Part shown: positions 7,724 to 12,805 of the stretch, one piece after another
How positions within the stretch are numbered: the first letter of the stretch is position 1
Layout of the letters: the number at the start of each line of letters is the position of its first letter
Translations under genes and position numbers: made by a program
The notes under the pieces: model-generated
Told to the model about the DNA's origin: nothing
What the model saw: only the letters and a program-made list of their open reading frames with translations
The model's database searches: none
Assembly: GCA_012519525.1 (NCBI GenBank)
Contig: JAAYQB010000027.1
Coordinates: 1-12,805 of the forward strand
DNA length: 12,805 bases
Direction of reading: 5' to 3'
Source of the DNA: Bacteroidales bacterium
GTDB taxonomy: Bacteria; Bacteroidota; Bacteroidia; Bacteroidales; WCHB1-69

Positions 7724-8162
7724 AAACACACGCTTATTAATCTTAAACGGTCCTAATCTCAATTTAATAGGAAAAAGAGAAACCGCCATTTACGGAAACG
7801 TTTCTTTGAATGATTATTTAAACCAATTAAAAACCAACTATTCTTCTATACTAATAGATTACCAACAATTTAACTTAGAAGGAGAACTAATACAGGCTAT
7901 TCATCAAGCCAACAACACATACGATGGAATTATCTTAAACCCGGGAGCTTACGCACACACATCCATCGCACTAAGAGATGCTATCAAAGCTATTGACATT
8001 CCGACTGTTGAAGTACATATTAGCAATGTTTTTCAGAGAGAATCTTTCCGCAAACACTCTTATATTTCCGATGTATGCAAAGGCTGTATAATCGGATTCG
8101 GATTGCAAGGCTATCGGTTAGCCGTTGAAAGTTTTATTTATGATAAAGATTGCTTTTTCTGA
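7707..8162 (+). CDS. aroQ: Type II 3-dehydroquinate dehydratase
   Basis: AroQ removes water from 3-dehydroquinate to give 3-dehydroshikimate, the third step of the shikimate pathway to aromatic amino acids. The 151-residue size fits the small type II dodecameric enzyme. Motifs are LNGPNLNLIGKRE near 13–25 with the catalytic arginine, the catalytic Tyr29 in IYG, EGELIQAI near 58–65, LNPGAYAHTS near 77–86 with Asn78 and His84, VEVHISN near 101–107 with His104, and Arg115 in FRKHSY. Two ATGs are possible, 7707 and 7713. Either lies inside the end of the ftsB-like gene, and the core domain begins only after residue 9, so the choice does not matter functionally. It is the last gene of the glmM operon. 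Its last 25 bases overlap the end of rlmD on the other strand. Confidence 0.95.
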   Translation: MIMKNKNTRLLILNGPNLNLIGKRETAIYGNVSLNDYLNQLKTNYSSILIDYQQFNLEGELIQAIHQANNTYDGIILNPGAYAHTSIALRDAIKAIDIPTVEVHISNVFQRESFRKHSYISDVCKGCIIGFGLQGYRLAVESFIYDKDCFF

Positions 8163-9547
8163 AGCAATGCCACATTTTCCACGTGTTGAGTGTGAGGAAA
8201 CATATCAACAGGCTGAACTTTAACAACTTCATATTTTTCAATCAGTAAAGCTATATCTCTGGCTTGGGTTGCAGGATTACAACTTACATAAACAATTTTT
8301 TCCGGAGCCATTTTTATTATTTGTCGTATAACATCCGAATGCATACCCGAACGAGGCGGATCCGTAATAATAATTTTCGGTTTGCCGTGTTTTTCCACTA
8401 ACTCATCTGTAAGTACTTTTGCCATATCGCCAACCTCAAAACTAACATTGGAAACAGCATTAATTTCAGCATTATGTTTAGCAGTTTTAATCGACTCTGC
8501 TACGTATTCTATCCCTACTATTTTTTTTGCTTCTTTTGACAAGAAAACAGCAATGGTTCCCGTACCTGTATATAAATCATAAACAATATCTTCCGACTGT
8601 ATATTGGCAAACTCTTTAATAACATTGTACAAGTTCAATGCTTGTTCCGAATTTGTTTGATAAAAAACATGAGGACGTATTTGAAAAACAAATTCGTTCA
8701 TATTTTCAGTAATATACTCTTTTTTCGAAAAAACATGAACCGGCAAGTCCGTTATTACATCATTATCTTTCTGATTGATAACATAAAGTAAAGATGTCAA
8801 TTCCGGAAATTTTTCATCCAAATAACGCATTAATTTTTCGGATTCCTCATTATAAGTATAAAAAATAACTATCAACATCAAATCGCCGGTAGATGCAAAA
8901 CGCATCATCAAATTACGCAAAAACCCTTTTTTCTCGCGTGCATCCCAAAATTCCAACTCATTTTCAATTGCATATTGTTTAATTGCATTGCGAATTTTAT
9001 TTCCTATATCACGATGTAAATGACAGAATTCGATATCCAATATTCTATCAAACATCCCTTGTATATGAAAGCCTAAAGCTCTATTATCGATATTTTTACC
9101 ACTTGCTATTTCTGCATCCGTCAACCAACGACGTGGCGAAAAAGCATATTCTATCTTATTGCGATATTCATATATATTAGCAGAAGGAATAATCGGTTGT
9201 AGTTTTGGAAATGGAAATTTTCCTATACGAATAAAGTTGTCAACCACTTGTTTTTGTTTATAATACAACTGTGTTGCATAATTCATGTGCTGCCATTTAC
9301 AACCTCCGCATTCTCCAAAATGCCGACATAAAGGTTCGACACGATTAATAGAAGAAGTTTTAATATTCACTATTTTAGCATGGTAATAACTTCTTTTTTT
9401 TATCGCCTTCACATCTACCTTATCTCCGGGAACAGCATAAGGAACAAAAACAACCATATTTTCATGTTTTCCAATAGCTACTCCTTCAGTCCCTGCATCT
9501 ATAATTTCAAGATCTTCGATTAATACTTCTTTCTTTTTCTTTGCCAT
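8138..9547 (-). CDS. rlmD: 23S rRNA (uracil-5-)-methyltransferase, RlmD/RumA type
   Basis: This SAM-dependent enzyme methylates C5 of a uracil in 23S rRNA (U1939 in E. coli for RlmD). The 469-residue protein begins with a TRAM RNA-binding domain at about 1–64. A [4Fe-4S] cluster set follows: Cys74, Cys80, Cys83 and Cys175, the first three in CRHFGECGGCKWQH. The methyltransferase domain shows FYQTNS near 295–300, the SAM loop YDLYTGTGT near 323–331, DPPRSG near 396–401, the catalytic Cys423 in VSCNPATQARD, and the general-base Glu457 in HVENVA. All catalytic and cluster residues are present. The paralogues RlmC and RlmCD are alternatives for the exact target uracil; the cluster argues against TrmA. 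The start at 9547 lies 9 bases after the queE stop, so it ends the minus-strand operon. Its 3' end overlaps aroQ antisense by 25 bases. Confidence 0.93.
   Translation of the reverse strand: MAKKKKEVLIEDLEIIDAGTEGVAIGKHENMVVFVPYAVPGDKVDVKAIKKRSYYHAKIVNIKTSSINRVEPLCRHFGECGGCKWQHMNYATQLYYKQKQVVDNFIRIGKFPFPKLQPIIPSANIYEYRNKIEYAFSPRRWLTDAEIASGKNIDNRALGFHIQGMFDRILDIEFCHLHRDIGNKIRNAIKQYAIENELEFWDAREKKGFLRNLMMRFASTGDLMLIVIFYTYNEESEKLMRYLDEKFPELTSLLYVINQKDNDVITDLPVHVFSKKEYITENMNEFVFQIRPHVFYQTNSEQALNLYNVIKEFANIQSEDIVYDLYTGTGTIAVFLSKEAKKIVGIEYVAESIKTAKHNAEINAVSNVSFEVGDMAKVLTDELVEKHGKPKIIITDPPRSGMHSDVIRQIIKMAPEKIVYVSCNPATQARDIALLIEKYEVVKVQPVDMFPHTQHVENVALLQKKQSLS
8149..8168. terminator. Possible bidirectional hairpin at the aroQ/rlmD convergence
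   Basis: ATTGCTT at 8149–8155 pairs perfectly with AAGCAAT at 8162–8168 around a 6-base loop. It spans the aroQ TGA stop and lies within the last codons of rlmD. A hairpin exactly at a tail-to-tail junction is where a shared terminator is expected. Neither strand has a good T-tract after the stem, so intrinsic termination is only weakly supported. Confidence 0.35.
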
Positions 9548-9556
9548 CTCTTTGCT

Positions 9557-10183
9557 TTAAGGAATACGCATATACTTATGACTTTGTAATGATATTTTCC
9601 ACTTCGGGTGTAATAAAATATAATTGACAATAAGTGGAAGTATCGTTTCTCGCTGACTCCATTCCGGTTGTAAAAACAATTCGCATTTTTTGTTAATTTT
9701 TTCAGCATTTTCTTCCGCCCATAGCAAATCTATGGATTCTTCTACAATAACTTTTAACTCATTGGCTTTTTGATAAAATTCAGGTTGAATAATTGTTTTT
9801 CTTTTAGGCGAAAAACAAATCCAATTCCAATTTCCGCTTAATTTTTCCGAGCCGGAAGTTTCGAGATGTAAAACAATTTTGTGTTTGGCAACTTCTTGAC
9901 ATAAATACGATAAATTATACAAACAAGGCTCACCTCCTGTAATTACAACCGTAGTCGCCGAAGATTGTAATATATTATTAATCACATTATCAACAAGCAC
10001 CAAAGGATGTCGGTTTGCATCCCATGATTCTTTTGTATCACAAAAACTACATCCTACATCACAGCCTCCGATACGTAAAAAATAAGCCGCTTTGCCCGTA
10101 TGAAACCCCTCACCTTGTAAGGAATAAAACTCCTCCATAATAGGAAGTGCAATTCCTTGTTCCAATAAATTATTCGTTGTCAA
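9557..10183 (-). CDS. queE: 7-carboxy-7-deazaguanine synthase (QueE), probable TTG start
   Basis: QueE is a radical-SAM enzyme that contracts 6-carboxytetrahydropterin to 7-carboxy-7-deazaguanine, on the path to preQ0 and queuosine in tRNA. The cluster motif C-x3-C-x2-C is seen at Cys41, Cys45 and Cys48 (GGCDVGCSFCDTKESWD). It is preceded by SLQGEG near 21–26 and FLRIGG, followed by the SAM-binding TGGEP and a C-terminal SLQSHKYMRIP typical of QueE. Length is 208 residues. The start is uncertain. No ATG lies between the upstream in-frame stop and codon 16; starting at that ATG (10138) would remove the LPI residues before MEEF that other QueE proteins retain, so a TTG at 10183, or at 10165, is more likely. 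The gap to the outer-membrane protein gene is only 6 bases for the 10183 start. queC, queD and queF are not in the window. Confidence 0.93.
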   Translation of the reverse strand: MTTNNLLEQGIALPIMEEFYSLQGEGFHTGKAAYFLRIGGCDVGCSFCDTKESWDANRHPLVLVDNVINNILQSSATTVVITGGEPCLYNLSYLCQEVAKHKIVLHLETSGSEKLSGNWNWICFSPKRKTIIQPEFYQKANELKVIVEESIDLLWAEENAEKINKKCELFLQPEWSQRETILPLIVNYILLHPKWKISLQSHKYMRIP

Positions 10184-10189
10184 ATTACG

Positions 10190-11638
10190 TTAAATTTTAA
10201 ACCCAAAAGTGAAGATAAAATGTTGATTAACGATTATATGATCTATCAGGTTATTATTTTTTGTATTATAAAAAACACTCTTATTATAATAGAGTTTATG
10301 CATATAAGCAAAGTCAGCAAAAAAATGATTGGTTCGTATACCTAATCCCCCTGTTATCAAATGATAGCTTCCATCCATCAAGACTGCTGATTTATAAGGA
10401 TTTGTGTTATAAGCATAACCCAAACGTATAGCTACAGGAGTAAGATTTACTTCTGCTCCGATTCCGAGAGTATGAACTGCTTGAAAATAATTACGTATAT
10501 TTTCATTTTTATTATCAAAATCATAATAACGTGAATGCATTTGCATTGTCGAATAATCGGTAAAACTATAATGTAAATTAATAAAGCCGTGCTTTTTAAT
10601 AATAAAAGCTAAATCGCCTATCACTCTTAAAGGAGTTGTTAATGAATAATCGAACTTCCCATTTGAAGTGTATTTTTTATCATATCCTTCTGTTTCATAA
10701 TGTGATGTGTATCTTTCTCTTATTGTATTATAAAACGTAGGGGTATGGCAAGCAAATCCAAAACGCATAAACTTAACAGGCTGATACAGTATGCCTAATT
10801 TGAAATTAACCCCTGTTGCTTCCGATGATAAAGTTTCATCTACATGAAATGATTTAAATTTGGTAGAAGTATCGTTAGGATCTGCAAGTCTTTCAAAGTA
10901 GGTAGAACTTTGAGTATAAGAGAAAAACGGGAATCCTACTGTTGCTCCTATATACAACATATCTTTATAGTTAGCGCCTGAAGAAAAAACATATTCATTG
11001 GCTGAACCTGTTGTTTGTATCACTTTACGTTGCTCTAAATTAACTCCGCTTATGTGACTTACATATTGGTTAGGTTTAGTACTTGCATAAGGGTCTATAA
11101 GCCATGTTTGATAAGCCCAATCGCCTATTCCCGTAAGATTTGAATCGGCGATTCCATTAGCCAATAAAGAAAAATAATCCGTCATTGAAGTAGTTGTATT
11201 AGCCCGAACACCTGTATTGGGTCCTTTGATAATATAACGATTATGATAATTATTCATTCTGTTAAAACCTGTTCCAAATTGAATATACCAATTTTTTTTA
11301 TACGGAATGACAAATACGGCTCCAAGATTTCCTACATTAAAATTATATTTAAAATCATAAGCATCAGTATTATTATAAAAGGAAGTAGCTTTACTATAAT
11401 ACAAAGCCGGAGAAAATGTAAACTCCGAACGCTTATACACTCCAATACTTGCCGGATTGGAACTTAAACAAGAAAAATCGGCACCAAAAGCTCCCATTGA
11501 ACCGGCTAAGGAGGAAAATCGAGCGGTTCCGGTCGGTGTTAACTGTGAATATCGAAAAGCGTCTATTTCATCTTGACTAAACACATTCAAAACACTTACT
11601 ATAATAATGCTTAGTAATGTTATATTTAATTTTTTCAT
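10190..11638 (-). CDS. FadL/OmpP1-like outer-membrane beta-barrel protein
   Basis: This 482-residue protein begins with a clear signal peptide (Lys-Lys, then a hydrophobic stretch to about residue 20, with likely cleavage after VFSQ, residue 22). The mature N-terminus, with RYSQLTPTGTARFSSLAGSM, then GAFGADFSCLSSNPASIGVY, is the signature seen in Bacteroidota proteins of the OmpP1/FadL/TodX transporter family, sometimes labelled hemin receptor. In FadL the NPA motif belongs to the N-terminal plug region. The rest is rich in alternating aromatic strands ending in HFIFTFGFKI, as expected of a barrel terminus. The family moves hydrophobic molecules across the outer membrane; the substrate here is unknown, and the hemin label has no support in this sequence. 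It lies 41 bases after the low-complexity gene and 6 bases before queE, so co-transcription is likely. Confidence 0.82.
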   Translation of the reverse strand: MKKLNITLLSIIIVSVLNVFSQDEIDAFRYSQLTPTGTARFSSLAGSMGAFGADFSCLSSNPASIGVYKRSEFTFSPALYYSKATSFYNNTDAYDFKYNFNVGNLGAVFVIPYKKNWYIQFGTGFNRMNNYHNRYIIKGPNTGVRANTTTSMTDYFSLLANGIADSNLTGIGDWAYQTWLIDPYASTKPNQYVSHISGVNLEQRKVIQTTGSANEYVFSSGANYKDMLYIGATVGFPFFSYTQSSTYFERLADPNDTSTKFKSFHVDETLSSEATGVNFKLGILYQPVKFMRFGFACHTPTFYNTIRERYTSHYETEGYDKKYTSNGKFDYSLTTPLRVIGDLAFIIKKHGFINLHYSFTDYSTMQMHSRYYDFDNKNENIRNYFQAVHTLGIGAEVNLTPVAIRLGYAYNTNPYKSAVLMDGSYHLITGGLGIRTNHFFADFAYMHKLYYNKSVFYNTKNNNLIDHIIVNQHFIFTFGFKI

Positions 11639-11679
11639 TTTTATTGTTTTAAATAATTAAAATTATTGTTTATTTAAAA

Positions 11680-12805
11680 TTATCTTCTTTGAATATTACT
11701 ACTTCCCGATGAATGATTACTTCTACCCGAACTACTTGGAGTTCTACTGCTTGACGAAGGTGCAGAATTACTATTCCTATTAGAAGGAGAACTATAAGTG
11801 TTTCTGCTATTATTATTGGAAGGAGCGTTATTGTAGTTTCTATTCGAATTATCATTTCTTTCCTGTCTTACCGAGCGAGAAGGTGTGGTATTACGCTGTT
11901 CTTGCCTATTAGGTTGTGAAAATGAATTATTAGACCGTGTATTATTGTAATTTGAATTATTATCTCTCGTATCTCTCGCAGGAGATGTCGATTGAGTAGG
12001 TGCTGTGTTACGCTCTATATTTTGTCGCGTATTCGGATTAACAGGGTCATTATTCCTTGAATTATTGTAATTTGAATTATTATCTCTTGTATCTCTCGTA
12101 GGAGATGTCGGTTGAGTAGGTGTTGTATTACGCTCTATATTTTGTCGCGTATTCGGATTGACAGGGTCATTATTCCTTGAATTATTGCCAGATGGAGTAA
12201 TGTTTTGATTGTCAATAGCATTGTTTCTATTATTGACAGGTTCCATATTTCTATTTTCATTAGAAATGCTTCGATTTTGATCCCTTAAAGAATTATCTTC
12301 TTGCTGCGATGGAGTAACTTTCCCCGGAATTCCGGGACGTTGTTCCGTTGCATTTACTTTATTATTAGGATCTACATACATTCTATTGGATTCAGTGGGT
12401 TTTACTTCGTTAGTAGGTCGTACTTGTTGTGTTGACGTACTTTGATTGACTGGAGTTGTTGGAGTTGAGACATTGCTGCTACGCGATGTAGCTTCTCCCC
12501 TATAAACCGCGTTTGAATTCACTGCATTTTCATACATTTCTCCGAAAGTAATGGGAGTTGTTCTCGTATTTTCTTTTCTATTCGGATTGTCATTTGTTGA
12601 TTTTCTCACATCTCCACCACCTGCATTCACCACTCCTGCCATCCCTCCTTGAGCCGACCTCCTATGTCCATAGGTATAACTATAGGTTCTATTTTTATCA
12701 TAGCTATTATAATAGTAATCGCCCGGCTTATAATAGTCATGGTATCCATAATAAGGTTTACAGTAGTGATGATAATAATAAGGATTATAATAAGGATTGT
12801 AATAA
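11680..12805 (-). CDS. Low-complexity Tyr-rich then Asn/Ser/Arg-rich protein, 5' end outside window
   Basis: The reading frame stays open to the window edge, so the gene is partial. The ATG at 12642 looks internal: 54 more in-frame sense codons precede it up to base 12804. At least 374 residues are visible. The first 54 hold 20 tyrosines (pattern YYNPYYNPYYY). A short Gly/Ala segment follows, then about 300 residues dominated by Asn, Ser, Thr, Pro and Arg, with almost no hydrophobic core. This part includes a near-perfect 40-residue tandem duplication and an Arg/Ser-rich end (SSGSSNIQRR). No enzyme domain or membrane helix is visible. It is probably disordered and, judging by similar Tyr-rich proteins in Bacteroidota and the outer-membrane neighbour 41 bases downstream, perhaps exported; the signal peptide would lie outside the window. 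An AAGGAGGG directly abuts the 12642 ATG, too close for a normal ribosome site. Function is unknown. Confidence 0.75.
   Translation of the reverse strand, partial: YYNPYYNPYYYHHYCKPYYGYHDYYKPGDYYYNSYDKNRTYSYTYGHRRSAQGGMAGVVNAGGGDVRKSTNDNPNRKENTRTTPITFGEMYENAVNSNAVYRGEATSRSSNVSTPTTPVNQSTSTQQVRPTNEVKPTESNRMYVDPNNKVNATEQRPGIPGKVTPSQQEDNSLRDQNRSISNENRNMEPVNNRNNAIDNQNITPSGNNSRNNDPVNPNTRQNIERNTTPTQPTSPTRDTRDNNSNYNNSRNNDPVNPNTRQNIERNTAPTQSTSPARDTRDNNSNYNNTRSNNSFSQPNRQEQRNTTPSRSVRQERNDNSNRNYNNAPSNNNSRNTYSSPSNRNSNSAPSSSSRTPSSSGRSNHSSGSSNIQRR
11941..12180 (-). repeat. Two tandem copies of a 120-bp in-frame repeat
   Basis: Bases 11941–12060 and 12061–12180 are the same 120-bp unit in direct tandem, differing at 6 positions (95% identity). 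Every difference is a transition. The unit encodes exactly 40 residues, beginning NNSRNNDPVNPNTRQN and ending RDTRDNNSNY; three of the six changes alter an amino acid (Thr/Ala, Pro/Ser, Thr/Ala). A shorter, diverged third stretch (NNTRSNN) follows on the protein's C-terminal side. The period is a multiple of three, so copy-number change would keep the frame. Confidence 0.95.
12643..12804 (-). other. Tyrosine-rich low-complexity coding segment at the window edge
   Basis: Translated in the frame of the downstream low-complexity protein, these 54 codons contain no stop and 20 tyrosines, with NP, His and Gly between them (YYNP repeated, then YYYHHYCKPYYGYHDYY). The clear amino-acid bias, shared frame and absence of stops in an AT-rich genome argue that this is real coding sequence upstream of the 12642 ATG, not a 5' leader. 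Confidence 0.75.

Noticed and set aside
11639..11679. AT-only inverted repeat and a repeated TTATTGTTT in the gap before the barrel gene
   Set aside because: They contain almost no G or C and are expected by chance in such AT-rich sequence. No TAnnTTTG element was found there either.
11670..11855. Hydrophobic open frame on the minus strand rich in Ile and Leu
   Set aside because: It is an alternative-frame reading of the Asn/Ser-rich codons, where shifted AAT-type codons give Ile and Leu. It has no independent support.
11941..12180. Tandem repeat considered as CRISPR or an intergenic repeat
   Set aside because: The units are 120 bp with no spacers, and they encode 40 in-frame residues of a larger protein.

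Overview
The window looks like an AT-rich chromosomal segment from a member of the Bacteroidota, probably Bacteroidales-like. Four things point there: a fused MurF–alanine racemase gene, a FadL-type outer-membrane barrel of the kind usual in this phylum, weak or absent Shine-Dalgarno sequences, and promoters matching the Bacteroidota consensus (TTTG, about 19 bases, TAnnTTTG). It holds eleven protein genes packed tightly and almost entirely housekeeping. I see no tRNA, rRNA, CRISPR array, transposase, integrase or phage gene.

Layout. (1) Bases 12–2208, minus strand: a Wzz-type polysaccharide chain-length protein, then panC and panD (pantothenate synthesis), overlapping or separated by 12 bases. 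(2) Bases 2209–2413: a divergent promoter region with one TAnnTTTG element facing each way. (3) Bases 2414–5934, plus strand: pdxA (pyridoxal phosphate synthesis), then a murF–alr fusion (peptidoglycan precursor ligase plus PLP-dependent alanine racemase). (4) Bases 5935–6011: a short gap with a complete consensus promoter. (5) Bases 6012–8162, plus strand: glmM, a small FtsB/DivIC-like divisome protein, and aroQ, joined by 4- and 17-base overlaps. (6) Bases 8138–12805, minus strand: a low-complexity protein whose 5' end lies outside the window, a FadL/OmpP1-like outer-membrane protein, queE and rlmD. The last gene of this group runs tail to tail into aroQ with a 25-base overlap.

How the genes fit together. 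Two operons feed cell-wall synthesis and division: GlmM for UDP-GlcNAc, the alanine racemase and MurF for the D-Ala-D-Ala stem, and the FtsB-like protein for septation. PdxA helps make the cofactor that the alanine racemase downstream of it needs. PanC and PanD make pantothenate for coenzyme A. AroQ serves the shikimate pathway, QueE makes the 7-deazaguanine precursor of queuosine, and RlmD methylates 23S rRNA.

I did not find a convincing undescribed multi-gene system. The best leads are smaller: the tyrosine-rich then Asn/Ser/Arg-rich protein with a recent 120-bp internal duplication, next to an outer-membrane barrel; a PdxA with substitutions at three normally conserved positions; a palindrome lying on the glmM promoter; and the wzz–panC overlap.
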